A stretch of 64,000 bases of DNA. It comes from Coptis chinensis. Lineage: Eukaryota > Streptophyta > Magnoliopsida > Ranunculales > Ranunculaceae. The stretch spans positions 14,799,001 to 14,863,000 of the forward strand of contig CM027378.1 of NCBI GenBank assembly GCA_015680905.1, read 5' to 3'. The stretch's first letter is position 1, and each line of letters begins with the position of its first letter. Shown here one piece after another: positions 45,575 through 56,760 of this stretch. A program made the position numbers and the translations under genes. A model generated the notes under the pieces. That model saw only the letters and a list, made by a program, of their open reading frames with translations. It did no database searches and was not told the origin of the DNA.

Positions 45575-47290
45575 ATGGCACTTCCAATTACCAATATTTC
45601 AAACTTTGTCTCAGTTAAACTTAACGGCTCTAACTATCTTCTTTGGCGTGATCAATTAGAATCTATCCTTATCAGTACAGATCTCTTTGGCTATGTCGAT
45701 GGAACAACTCCTCAGCCTTCAAAAACTACCACCGATTCAACAGTCAACCTGCGCCTGCGCCCCAAGGCCAGTCCTTCAATCCTTCACACAACACAGCAAG
45801 ATATACTGGAGGGAACGACTATCAAGGCCGACCCCCGGCCAAGTGTCAAATATGCCTTAAAGTTGGTCACTATGCCAGCAAATGCTACTTCCGTTATGCT
45901 GCAAGTCGTAATAGCAATGCAGGTAATACCATGACTGGTGCTACTCAGTCCTTTGCAGGTCTCCATATGAACCCACAATCCACTCAAGCAATAACCTCCT
46001 CTCACCATGGTGACTATCAATGGATACCGGACACTGGTGCGACCTCGCATATGACTTTCGACCCGACCATGCTGCAACAATCTGAAAATTACTCTGGTTC
46101 TGACCAGGTCCTTGTCGGTGATGGTATGAGACTTTCTATCTCTGCTATTGGTTCAACATCTATTCCAACATCTACTTCTCAATTATCTCTTAACAAAGTC
46201 ATGGTGGTACCAAGTATTACTAGAAATTTGTTATCTATTTCTAAGTTAACTCGTGATAATAACTGCTATGTGGAATTTTTTCCTTGGGGTTTTTCTGTTA
46301 AGGATCTGCAAACAGGAACAGTGTTGCTGAAAGGACCACTTAAAGGTGACCTCTATGCTTTGCCAAAGGAACATGACTCTTCAATAAGTACAGATGTAGC
46401 CTATCTTGGAGCTCAAGCACCTGCACATGTATGGCACCAACGACTAGGACATCCATCCTCTCGTGTTCTCAATCAGATTAGAAGCAGTGAGAATTTACAA
46501 TTTTCTGAGTTTTTAAATGTCAATAAAGTGTGCGAGTCTTGTCAAATGGCAAAGAGCCACAAATTGCCTTTTAGTCTTTCAAATAGACAATCTAATTCAC
46601 CTATCCAGTTGGTACATTGTGACTTATGGAGTCTTTCTCCAATTCCTTCTCTTAGTGGCTTTCGCTATTATATAGTATTTGTGGATGACTATAGCCGGTA
46701 CACATGGATTTATCCTCTCCGTGCAAAATCTGATTCTTTGGCTAGCTTCTGACACTTTAAAGTGATGGCTGAAAACTTGTTTTCAAGTACTGTCAAATAT
46801 TTTCAAAGTGATGGGGCACTTAAGCTGACACGGTACTTTCAAGCAATTTTTAGATGAATGTGGTATAGCTTCTCGAATATCATGTCCTCATACCCAAGAG
46901 CAGAATGGCATAGCTGAGCGGAAGCACAAACACATCACCGAAATGGGATTGTCATTGCTTTTTGAAGCACACTTGCCTAAGAAATATTGGCTTGAAGCCT
47001 TTATGACTGCAGTGTATCTCATTAACCGGCTTCCCACGCCAGTACTACAAGGTTGTTCCCCTCATGCGGTCTTGTACGGAACAGCTCCAGAGTATTCACT
47101 TCTCAAAGTCTTTGGCTGCCAATGCTTTCCATGTTTACGCCCATATAGACAAGACAAACTCAGTCCAAAATCAAGTTCATGCATCTTTTTGGGTTATAGT
47201 TTGGAACACAAAGGTTATCGATGCCTTGAACCTCGAAGCGGGCGGATATACATCTCCAGGCATGTCATATTTAATGAGACTACATTTCCG
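45575..47290 (+). pseudogene. gag, protease and integrase region of the Ale-type element
   Basis: The gag N-terminus starts MALPITNISNFVSVKL. Most of the gag middle is deleted, then a zinc knuckle CQICLKVGHYASKC follows in another frame. Protease is seen as PDTGATSHM near 46030. The gag-pre-integrase block is HVWHQRLGHPSS. The integrase zinc region has CESCQMAKSHKLPF, then the core VHCDLWSLSP and VFVDDYSRYTW. A TGA at 46750 and a frameshift break the middle of the core. The DNG-like second aspartate region is damaged near 46810. The end of integrase (HLPKKYWLEAFMTAVYLINRLP) and VFGCQCFP are intact. The frame is cut at 47290 by a solo LTR. Confidence 0.85.
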
Positions 47291-47925
47291 TGTTAGAATA
47301 GTTGTATGAACACAAAAGAACTAAAAAGTAGAAATGAAGGAAAAAAGAGCAATAAAGAAACAAGAACGGCGATGAATCGAATAACCAAGGCGCTGGATTA
47401 GGTCGTCCTTAAGGAAAGATTTAAGCCCTTCCAATGGTGCGCGAAAGGCAACAAAGTGGCGTCTTCCTCACAGATTCAATGGTTAACAGCAGCCGACTTT
47501 GCACTAGAAACGGACTACCCTCTAGAACAAAGAATATAACTCTCTCTCGGGCGGGCCGACAGGAAGAAGAAGAAGAAAAAAGGACCGGGTTTGAGTTTTA
47601 CGTTTCTCGAGTTGAGTTCGATCAAGTCTATTTTCTCTATGGACTCACAAATCCCCATTTATAGAGGTTAGGAGAAAGAGAGACCAACTCCTACTAGAAC
47701 ACTAAAACTTGCTGCTCAAGAAAAAGGCAAAACAAGTTTAGTCCATTGGTCAAACCACTACCCACAACAGTAAGCCCAAGCCCAAGCCCGAACCCAACCC
47801 GATGTGGTGGATAACCAATGTGGGACTATCTACTATGCACTAAAGTGGAGAGAACACATATGGTTCATCTCCTCCACTTTGCACACACTCACAAGTATTT
47901 CGAAATACACTTAGAGATTCCAACA
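47291..47925 (-). mobile_element. copia solo LTR (635 bp), relative of 3861-4281
   Basis: It is flanked by TTCCG (47286-47290 and 47926-47930). The minus strand starts TGTTGGAATCTCT and ends TTCATACAACTATTCTAACA, the same ends as the copia LTR at 3861-4281. Shared interior text includes AAATCTTTCCTTAAGGAC. It is about 210 bp longer than that LTR. The Ale-element reading frame resumes directly after it. Confidence 0.92.
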
Positions 47926-48712
47926 TTCCGTACAAAGATAGTCCCAATTCAACACAATCTCCTTCTACAAACTCCACTATGGTTTTACCTATACCAGTTC
48001 CAATCTCATCTACGCAAGAGGCACCTCAAGAGCCAACCCAACCTATTCAAGAAGCACCTCATGAACTTAGTACAAGTGCTGATCCAGTGGGGAACATTGA
48101 ACCTATGCCATCTACTGATGCTTCAGCAAATGTTCAAGACGATAACTCACAAGATTCCACTGAACAAAGCAACACCATTCCTATGCAGTCTATGACTCAT
48201 GGCCATACCATGACCACAAGGCTAGAAGATGGCACACGTAGGGCAAAGGTTCAATTCAATTTATTTGCTACCCGCCATCCGATTCCTACTGCCTTTCTTG
48301 CTGATGCTACCTCTTCACTTATTGAACCCAGAACTTACAAAATGGCAGTCAAGGATCCGAATTGGGTTTCAGCAATGAAGGAGGAATATGATGCTCTACG
48401 ACGTAACAACACTTGGTCTCTTGTACCTTATCATCCAAATATGAATATAGTGGACAACATGTGGGTTTTCAGAATTAAGTGCCGCAGTGATGGATCCTTA
48501 GAAAGGTATAAAGCTCGCTTAGTTGCAAAGGGGGTTTAATCAAAGAAACCCGGTATTGACTTCACCGATACCTTTAGTCCGGTTGTAAAGGCAGCTACAA
48601 TTCGGATTGTTCTTTACATTGCAAGATATCTCTAACGGGTCCATCGACAACTTGACGCGTCAAAATGCCTTTCTCAATGGAAGCCTTACCAAGGAAGTAC
48701 ACATGCGCCAAC
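47926..48712 (+). pseudogene. linker and N-terminal RT of the Ale-type element
   Basis: After a Pro/Gln/Thr-rich linker the frame reads [20 protein letters not shown], then [20 protein letters not shown], ending VAKGV and a TAA at 48538-48540. In-frame text PGIDFTDTFSPVVK follows. This is the copia RT N-terminal block. It stops at 48712, within the region before the YVDD motif, where another copia element begins. Confidence 0.85.
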
Positions 48713-49398
48713 TGTTGGAGTTATCCCTCACATGAGGAGAGAAACGAGTCGATTCTCAAGGTGAATATGTCGAGAGCGCACTGCCGCCAGAGGAGGCGAC
48801 TGCGCTTCGTCGCGCCGAAATCATTCCAAGTTTTTGGGTGCGACTGCTTTCGAGGAGGAGGCGACCTGGCGCTCTTGCCGTGGAAGCATTACAGTGTTTT
48901 GGAAGCGCTGCGCTACTCAATTTTTCGTTTCGGCCTCACATAAGAATCGCGAAATTTTGGTTTTTTGATATAAAACCAAAATCAAGGTTTTGGAAAACCT
49001 AAGACTAAGAACCAGACAAAAACAAAAGAGAAAAAACCCAATCTTAAAAGCTATCAAGATTGAGAGATAACCTTTACAGAGATACAACCTCGTAAAGAGA
49101 TAAGAGTGATCTAGTAAGGTGAGAGACTGAAATGAGAGATTGTAATCTTCCTTCCCACTTTATAAAGAACTGGCTCTTGTGGAAGTAGGCATCATTGGCC
49201 GAACCACGGTAAATCTTTGTGTTGTGGTTTGCCTTTACTGCTTTGCATTATTATTTGTTGTTGATAGTTGTTTAGCGAGTTGGGCATGTTAGTATAGGCT
49301 GTAGTTGATATTTAGATTTTGTCCGGAGTTGAATTATTTCCATATACGAGTTATCTGTGTAGTGGGGGAATCGATTGGTATTGGTATAATCCCCAACA
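48713..49398 (+). repeat. 5' LTR of the nested copia element
   Basis: 686 bp. A GC-rich part (GCGCACTGCCGCC, GGAGGCGACTGCGCTTC) lies near 48775-48870, followed by AT-rich sequence and a CTTTATAAAG box near 49158. The same family gives the solo LTR at 41241-41980. Confidence 0.85.
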
Positions 49399-49509
49399 AG
49401 TGGTATCAGAGCCTTAGTTAGAATAGCCTAGGGTGTTATCCGAATCTTGGACAGAAGGTGTTTGACGAAATTCCTGAGAGAAGATTTGAGGTTAAATAAC
49501 TTGTAGAGA

Positions 49510-50404
49510 TGGACCATTCCGTGAACACTCACATGATGAGTCTGAATAGGAAGAACTACACCATCTGGAAAGCCAAGATGGAAGACTTGCTATACTGCAA
49601 GGACTTGACACTTCCCATTGAGAATGAGGGAGTAAAACCGAAAAAAAGTCATGAGGCCGAAAGTGGAAAAAGCTTGACGTAAAAGCGATTGGATACATTC
49701 GACAAATGGATCGGCGGCGGTGTCTTTCACCATGTGTCCCAAGAGACTACGACCTTGATCACCGCGGGAAGAAACTTCGAAGACCTTTATGAGAGGAAGT
49801 CGGTGGAAACAAAGTGCTAGTCATTAAGAAGTTTGCGCATTACCGGTACCAAGAAGGTTCTTCAATGTCTGAGCATCTTAATGAAGTACAGAATATCATC
49901 AATCAGATGCATTTGATGAAGATCAATTTGGGAGACGAAGTTGAGGCTTTGTTTCTATTAGGCTTTCTACCCGAAAGTTGGGAGACATTAGCAGTTTCTC
50001 TACATGGAGCAGCCAAGGATGGAATTGTTACCATAGAGATGGCTACCATGTCTTTGTTGAATGAGGAGACTAGAAGGAGTGCAAGAAGTAGCTCCTCTCA
50101 CTCAGAGATCCTTTTCACAGAGAAACGGGGGAGAGGTAGAAACATAAAACCATATCGTTCTAGAGGTGATGACAGAAGTAAATCTAGGGGTGAAGCTAGA
50201 ACTCCTAAGGCAAAGAGGCAATGTTACTATTGTGCCACCAAGGGCCACTTCAGATATGATTGCATGACACTGAAGAGGGATGAGAAGAATAACTGTGTAC
50301 ATGAAGACATGGTGCAGAGGAACGGAAACACAGGCAGAGATATACTACGACTAGTCGGCGACCTGAGTGGGAATTGTGTCGATTGTGGTGTGTCTTTGTC
50401 TTAG
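49510..50404 (+). pseudogene. gag of the nested copia element
   Basis: MDHSVNTHMMSLNRKNYTIW opens the frame at 49510. A TAA-type stop and a frameshift follow near 49680-49810. The second part (KKFAHYRYQEGSSMSEHLNE, then AATKGH context) contains a zinc knuckle CYYCATKGHFRYDC near 50220-50260 and a basic stretch RGRGRNIKPYRSRG. The order matches copia gag. Stops in the following stretch prevent fusion with protease. Confidence 0.85.
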
Positions 50405-53400
50405 TACCTCATGTCGATACAAAGTGGGTGATAGATACAGAGCATCCTATCACGCCACAATCGCATTGGGGATTCTTCACTACCTACGGGTGTGAATATG
50501 GTGAAGTAAGGATGGGTAACAAATGGCATTTCAAGATTATAGGCATTAGAGATGTTCATGCAGAAACCAATGTCGGCTACACCTTGACACTCAAGAATGT
50601 AAGACATGTCCCCGACATACGGCTAAGCCTAATTTCGGGCCGGAAATTAAATGACGATGGCTTTGTAAACTCGTTTGGTAACGGGGTATGGAAACCGAAA
50701 GCAGGGTTCCATTGTAGCGATCGAGGAAAGAAAACTTGCTCTCTTTACAAAACACGTGCTAGTTTGTGTAAAAGCGAGCGAAATCTGCGAAGAAGAAGCT
50801 TCATCCGAATCGTGGCACAAGAGATCGTATCACATGGGCATAAAAGGGATGGAAGTTCTTGCTAAGCAAAAGGTCGTGCCGGACATTAAAGGTACACATT
50901 TAAATACATGTACTCACCGCTTTTGGTAGGAAAGCAACACGGGGTGTCTTTCCAAAGATTCCCGTCTCACGAAAAGGACAATCGCTTGAACTAGTGCACC
51001 TACGACTTATGTGGTCCTATGAGAGTAAAGTCCCACCGGGGAGCTTCGTACTTCTTGACATTCATTGATGATCGCCAAGAAAGATATGAGCCTATAGTCC
51101 GAAGACCAAGGATGAAGTACTTGGCGTGTTTTGAAAAATTCCACAAAGATGGTGGAAAGAGAGACCGGGAAGTTGTTGAAGTGTATTCGCCGGATAATGG
51201 GGGTGAGTACATTGGGCCATTTGAAGAGTATTGCCGTATCATGGGATTCGGCATGAAAGCGCACCGTTCTCAAGACACCGCAACAAAATGGAATAGCGAG
51301 AGAAATGAACTGCGTACCATTGTAGAGGGATGAGATGCATGCTATCTCACTCTAAGCTACCTAGAAGCCTCTTGGGTAGAAGCAATGCGTCTGGTAGTGT
51401 ATGTGATCAACCTGTCGCCGGCAAAGCCTCTGAATAGTGATTATCCAGAGAGGTTGATTATGGATACTTGAGGGTATTTGGGTGTAGGGCATTTGTGCAT
51501 ATTCCTAAGGATGAGAGATCCAAGCTTGATGACAAAGCCAAGCAGTGCATTTTTCTGGGTTATGGAGATGAAAAGTTTGGTTACAAACTCTATGATCCGA
51601 TTAACAAGAAGGTAATCCGAAGTCGAGATGTTGTGTTCTTAGAAGACCAAACCATAGCAGACTTTGAGGAGGGTGAGAAGCTATAGGCTTTCACCAATGA
51701 TCTTGTTGATTCAGAACCAGAAGTTCCTACTGTGGAATATGCAGAAGGCATTGAGAATGCAGAGAACCATGAGTTTGAAGATCATGATGAGAATCCTATT
51801 GCTCATGATGGGATAGAACCTATTAGTATAGAAGATGCAGATGAGATGCATAAACCACCACCAGAGCAAGCAGAAGTGCATCCTCCTGAGGCACCAGCAG
51901 ATGGGGCAAGGAGGTCTGACAGAGGGACACTAGCTTCAACCAGGTATCCACCACATATGTACGTGCTACTATCGGATGGTGGAGAACCTATGTACTATCA
52001 AGAGGCACTTGAAGGTACAGACAAAAAAAAGTGGTTGAAGGCCATGCATGACGAGATGGATTCTTTGCATATGAATCACACTTATGAGTTAGTTGAGAAA
52101 CCCACAGGGAGAAAAGTTCTCAAGAATAAGTGGATATACAAAGTCAAACATGAGGAGAACAATCGTCACCCAAGGCACAAAGCTCGCCTTGTTGTGAAGG
52201 GATTCGGTCAAAGGAAAGGGATTGACTTTGATGAGATTTTTCTCTCCTGTAGTGAAGATGACTTCTATCCGGGTGGTATTGGGTATGACCGCAAGTATGA
52301 ACCTAGAGGTTGAGCAGCTAGATGTTAAGACAACTTTTCTTCATGGAGACCTTGAAGAAGATGTCTACATGGACCCGATCGAGGGGGTTTGAGGTCAAAG
52401 GCAAAGAGCACCTAGTATGCAAGGTGATAAAAGAGCTTGTATGGGTTGAAACAAGCACCGAGACAAACGGTACATAAAGTTTGATTCCTTTATGGCAAAG
52501 CAAGGATACAAGAAGTCCGCTTTTCGATCATTGTGTGTTTGTTCGAGATTTCCATATGGGGATTTCATTGTTTATTCTTTGTATGTGGATGATATGTTGA
52601 TAGTTGGCCCAAACATCAACAAAATATCCAAATTTGAAGAAAGACTTGAGTAAGTCTTTTGAGATGAAGGATTTGGGTCAAGCAAAGCAGATACTTGGGA
52701 TCACGAATCACTTTCGTGACGAAAGAGTGGGAAGTTGTGGCTTTCTCAAAAAGCTACATTAAGAAAGTGTTGAAGAGATTCAACATGGATCAAAGCCGGC
52801 CCCGCTTAGTTGTCCGCTTGCGGCCAGCCCGCATGACCAAAGAAAGAGATGTCCTAAGGGTGAGCATGAGCAGAGTCAGATGGAAAAGATTCCTTATGCA
52901 TCCGCAGTGGGCAGTTTGATGTATGTCATGGTGTGTACTAGACCGGATATTGCTTTTGCCGTTGGTGTTGTAAGCAGATTTCTGTCAAATCCGGGTAAAG
53001 AACATTGGGAAGGTGTTAAGTGAATATTGAGATATCTCAAGGGCACTTCCAAATCATGTTTGTGTTTTAGTGGAAGAAAGCCCTTACTTGAAGGCTACAC
53101 TGATGCAGACATGGCAGGTGATGTTGACTCGATGAAGTCCACCTCCGGTTATCTGGTTACTTTTGCAGGGGGAGCAGTTTCTTGGCAATGTAAGTTGTAA
53201 AAGTGTGTTGCCCTCTCCACTTCTGTAGTGAGTATATTGCGGCCCACCGAAAGTGTTGCAAAGAGATGCTATGGATGAAGAGGTTCTTCGACGAACTAGG
53301 GCTAAAGCGAAAACAGTTTGTAGTTCTATGTGATCGGGCGCCATCCACTTGAGCAAGAATCCGAAGTTTTCATTCTAGATCCAAGCACATACACGTTTAT

Positions 53401-53540
53401 CATTGGATTAGAGAAGTACTTTCGAAGACAAGCATTTGTGTATCGAGAAGATCCATACCGACAAGAATGGGTCGGATATGATGACCAAAGTCTTACCGAA
53501 AGGTAAGTTTGATATTTGATGTGCTACCGCCGGAATGGTA
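50405..53540 (+). pseudogene. protease, integrase, RT and RNase H remnants of the nested copia element
   Basis: Protease-like WVIDTEHPITPQ near 50425 has lost the D-S-G triad glycine. VRHVPDIRLSLISGRKLNDD follows. Integrase pieces are FLTFIDDRQ near 51055, YSPDNGGEYIGPFEEYC near 51185 and VFGCRAFVHIPKDERSK at 51470. The RT N-terminus reads KWLKAMHDEMDSLHMNHTYE near 52030, then KNKWIYKVK and ARLVVKGFGQRKGIDFDEIF. YVDDML is readable near 52580. RNase H end pieces include GYTDADMAGD near 53100. There are many small deletions and frameshifts; the order is intact but nothing is translatable as a whole. Confidence 0.85.
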
Positions 53541-53608
53541 GCAGACTCTTCCTGTTGATTTGGAAATTGCAGGGAGGTATCCCCCCTCACTGTTTGGGCG
53601 GGGGAGAT

Positions 53609-54094
53609 TGTTGGAGTTATCCCTCACATGAGGAGAGAAACGGAGCTGATTCTGCATGAATATGTCAGAGCGCACCTGCGCTCAAAGGAGGCGCACCTGC
53701 ACTCATGCCGTGAAATCATTCCAGTCTTTTGGGTGCGACCTGCGCTCAGAGGAGGCGCGACCTGCGCTCTTGCCGTGGAAGCATTCACGAGTGTTTTGGC
53801 GACTCGCTGGCCCGAGTAAGGCACACCTCGCTCGTGGTTCGATTTTTAAGTAGGCCTCGCTACGAGAATCATGAAATTTGGTTTTTTGATATAAAACCAA
53901 AATCAAGGTTTTGGAAAACCTAAGACTAAGAACCAGACAAAAACAAAAGAGAAAAAACCCAATCTTGAAAGCTATCAAGATTGAGAGATAACCTTTACAG
54001 AGATACAACCCCGTAAAGAGATAAGAGTGATCTAGTAAGGTGAGAGACTGAAAGGAGAGATTGTAATCTTCCTTCCCACTTTATAAAGAACTGG
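53609..54094 (+). repeat. truncated 3' LTR of the nested copia element
   Basis: It matches the first about 461 bp of 48713-49398 and ends at AAGAACTGG, after which the outer RNase H frame starts. It has GC-rich internal direct repeats (CACCTGCGCTCAAAGGAGG and close variants). An open frame at 53703-54008 is chance. Confidence 0.8.
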
Positions 54095-54763
54095 GAAATT
54101 GTTGGCTCTCTTCAGTATTTGACTTTAACTCGTCCAAACTTGTCGTATTCAGTTAATCAAGTATGCCAATTTATGCATAACCCCACGACTGAGCATCTTC
54201 AAGTGGTTAAGCGCATTTTGCGATATCTAAAAGGCACTCTCGGTTTTGGAATTCTTATTCGCCCAGGCACTCTTTCTCTTATGGCTGCCTACTCAGATGC
54301 TGATTGGGCCGGTTGCCCTGATACACGTCGCAGCACTACTGGATTTTGCACATATTTGGGACCCAATCTTCTATCTTGGGGATCAAAGAAGCAACCTACG
54401 GTTTCAAGGTCTAGTGCTAAAGCTGAGTACAAAGCTTTAGCCATCACGGTTTCTGAGATGTTATGGCTTTCCTATATCCTTCGAGACCTTCGTGTTCCTT
54501 TTCAAATGCCACTAGTTCTACATTGTGACAACATAAGTGCAACTCATATGGCTGCCAACCCAGTTTTCCATGCACGTACCAAACACATCGAAGTTGACTA
54601 TCACTTTGTGCGAGATCTTGTGGTTAACGGAAAACTTCAAGTTCGCTTTGTCCGATCTAATGCACAATTTGTCTGACATTTTCACCAAGAGCTTGCCCCG
54701 AGACGCTTTTTCTCATCATCGGTCCAAACTAATGCTGCCATCCACCATCAGTTTGCAGGGGAG
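54095..54763 (+). pseudogene. RT C-terminal end and RNase H of the Ale-type element
   Basis: The frame reads VGSLQYLTLTRPNLSYSVNQ, then RILRYLKGTLGFGI. The RNase H motifs follow: AYSDADWAGCPDTRRSTTGF (catalytic D), SRSSAKAEYKALA (E), LHCDNISATHMAAN (D), and RTKHIEVDYHFVRD. A TGA at 54674-54676 closes the frame just before FTKSLPRDAF appears in another frame. The RT segment with YVDD is absent upstream because of the deletion. Confidence 0.9.
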
Positions 54764-54970
54764 TAATAGAGCACAATATAATTCTGGAGATACTAATAAT
54801 ATATGACTGAATCCATTCTTAATAGATTTATAGTCTGTAACAAAATCTCTCCTTCTTGTGAAATATTATTCTCATTTTGTAATATTCTATATGATTATAA
54901 ATACTAATGATATAAGTAAAGACTCTCAACACAAGTGAGAGATCTTCTTTCAATTATCAAAACCTTTGCA
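54764..54970 (+). repeat. 3' LTR of the Ale-type element
   Basis: 207 bp, direct repeat of 45313-45519 with a few substitutions. It ends AACCTTTGCA, followed by the duplication ATAAC. Confidence 0.88.
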
Positions 54971-54975
54971 ATAAC

Positions 54976-55662
54976 AAATTGATGCATCATACTCATAGTC
55001 ATGAGTGGAGTCATTTGGAAGCCTTAAAACTCGGATTCTATCACATTTCTTCAACAAATCCCCATTTAAATTAATACTGAGACACCGACGGAGATCAAGA
55101 TACTCAAGGTGTGGGCACCCGTCAAGAATGGCTTAGCTTGCAAGTCAATATTATTCATCGTGTTTCCAAAGAGATGCAAATAGCGCCTCCTCGTTATTTT
55201 CATTTTTGTCAATTTCTTCATCACTATCAGAAACTGAGAACAAGTATGCACGATGGTTCAACCGGAAGGACTTCAATTGCGGGCATAAAGAACCAATAGA
55301 AACTGACAAAGACACAATTCAAGCTCTTCCAACAAATGGTTTTCTCTAACTAGATAAATTAATGCCTCATCTGCAACTTTGTCACAAGTCGAATACATCT
55401 CAACGATGATCTCACTCTAGATTTACCAATTGCGAGATATATAAGCTCATCACTACCAAATTCTTCCATAGAAATTTCTTCCAAATGCCCACGGCTTCTA
55501 ATTAAAGCCCTTCTTGCCATTCTCCTATAACCATTATAACAACCTGGCTCACAGAAGTACTAGTGAACATACTCTTTGTGCATTGTACATAATTTCGATC
55601 ACCCCAAGTTTTAAAAAGATATGAAGCACAATATCTTGAGGCAAATCTAGCCAGTTTCTCAT
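54976..55662 (-). pseudogene. F-box/LRR protein, SKIP19-like
   Basis: ATG at 55662 opens an F-box: MRNWLDLPQDIVLHIFLKLG, then NAQRVCSLV and a stop. About 40 residues of the usual F-box to LRR spacer are missing. From 55533 the leucine-rich part reads MARRALIRSRGHLEEISMEE, FGSDELIYLA, then after a frameshift DEALIYLVRENHLLEELELC. Then come CPQLKSFRLN and NEEALFASLW, then after stops CPHLEYLDLR and PNDSTHDYEYDAS. This order matches plant SKIP19/FBL F-box proteins, which act as SCF substrate adaptors. The 3' end lies beyond the Ale-type copia insertion, whose left flank is at 45312. Multiple stops make it non-functional. Confidence 0.85.
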
Positions 55663-56219
55663 TTCTGTTGAGTGTGTTTTTCAAGTGTGTGGTTTCATTG
55701 TTGTTGAAGAACAAGAACAGTACAAGTTCAAGGGTATTTTTGTCAAGCTTGTTACCTGAATTTTCCTTGAATCTTAAAGCAAATGTTTGCAACTCAGTAA
55801 CTTTAGTGAGAAACCCTGAAGTAGATCAGTTACTTCAGGGTAAAAGCTCTCTGCAAGACTACAACGGTCTTATTTTTGTACGTCGAGAAAACTTGAAAGT
55901 CCCATACACGTTAGTTACAAATCTCAAACTAATGAATTCAGAATTCCATGGGTCAAATAACAATTGTCTCTCTTGCTGTGTTTGTCATATGACCATCAAA
56001 ACTTCAAGCTTTCATATGACCTGCACTATATATATTCTAATAGTTATCCTGTATTAGAATTATTACAACTTTTATAAAAAAAAAAAAAAAGAATTATTAC
56101 AACTTCTTTTGGACCGCACATCGTCAAATTGTTGTGTAAAAGATATTGTAATATCTTTTGTTTTAGATTTTTAGGAGACGCATGTTTTATTATGATTTTG
56201 TGACACGACATTTGATTAG
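55663..56219. other. intergenic, no supported gene
   Basis: An 11-bp-stem hairpin ACCCTGAAGTA/TACTTCAGGGT lies at 55813-55841. An A-rich run is at 56078-56092, flanked by GAATTATTACAACTT repeated on both sides (about 56056 and 56090). That is a 15-bp direct repeat around a short poly-A. Confidence 0.4.
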
Positions 56220-56760
56220 CAGTCAGTATGTACCAAAGTTTATAGAACCAAAAGTCCATTGATATTGCGTTCATATGAATTTGTAGTTGAAACTTACAGA
56301 CTATTGAAGGTAAGATATTGGAGGAAACCAAACCCTCTTCTACTGTTGGTAGGCAAAAGGATTTGGTTCCATCCAATTCTCACATTCAAAACTAGCCTCA
56401 GAGATCAACCTCTATCATGATGCAGTTGAAATGGTTGAAGATGAGATATTGGAGGAAACCAAATACTCTTTATTTGGATAGAATAGAATGGTTCCATCCA
56501 AATCTCATTTTCAAACACCAACTCTGTTCTCACAAAACACTCAATGCTAATGGATCTTAACTACGTACAACATATATCCATCTTAAGCTCTGTATTTATA
56601 AGAGTCTACAGCACAAACGCATGCATACATTGTGACATTTCTTGTTCATTATTTGTTTCAATTTTCATGCAATGCCTGCAGATTCATAGTCATACACACA
56701 TACGGGCGTACAACCTGGCAATAGATGAAAATTGTGAATGCGTGACAGTGGAATAACCCT
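56220..56760. repeat. block duplicated at 43370-43930, with two hairpins
   Basis: Hairpins at about 56310-56387 and 56441-56510 have arms TTGGAGGAAACCAAACCC and GGATTTGGTTCCATCCAA. A TATTTATAA box follows near 56590-56600. The block lies upstream of the HyPRP-B duplication unit. Confidence 0.65.

Larger units (their letters stand above)
48713..54094 (+). mobile_element. second Ty1/copia element nested in the first, 3' end deleted
   Basis: The 5' LTR is 48713-49398 (TGTTGGAGTTATCC to ATCCCCAACA). It is followed by primer site TGGTATCAGAGCC (49401-49413). The polypurine tract (GGGCGGGGGAGAT) ends at 53608. The 3' LTR starts at 53609 but stops at about 54094, roughly 225 bp short of its expected end. 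The outer element's RT core is also missing beyond that point, so one deletion probably removed both. No target duplication can be tested. Confidence 0.85.
45313..54970 (+). mobile_element. Ty1/copia retrotransposon of Ale/Retrofit type, interrupted by two insertions
   Basis: Short LTRs (207 bp each) flank the element with perfect target duplications ATAAC (45308-45312 and 54971-54975). The primer site TGGTATCAGAGCC follows the 5' LTR at 45520. The polypurine tract GCAGGGGAG ends at 54763. Short LTRs and gag text NFVSVKLNGSNYLLWRDQ fit the Ale lineage. It contains a solo LTR at 47291-47925 and a second copia element at 48713-54094. Without these it is about 3.6 kb, so part of gag and the RT core are missing. 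It disrupts the F-box/LRR pseudogene to its right. Confidence 0.9.
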
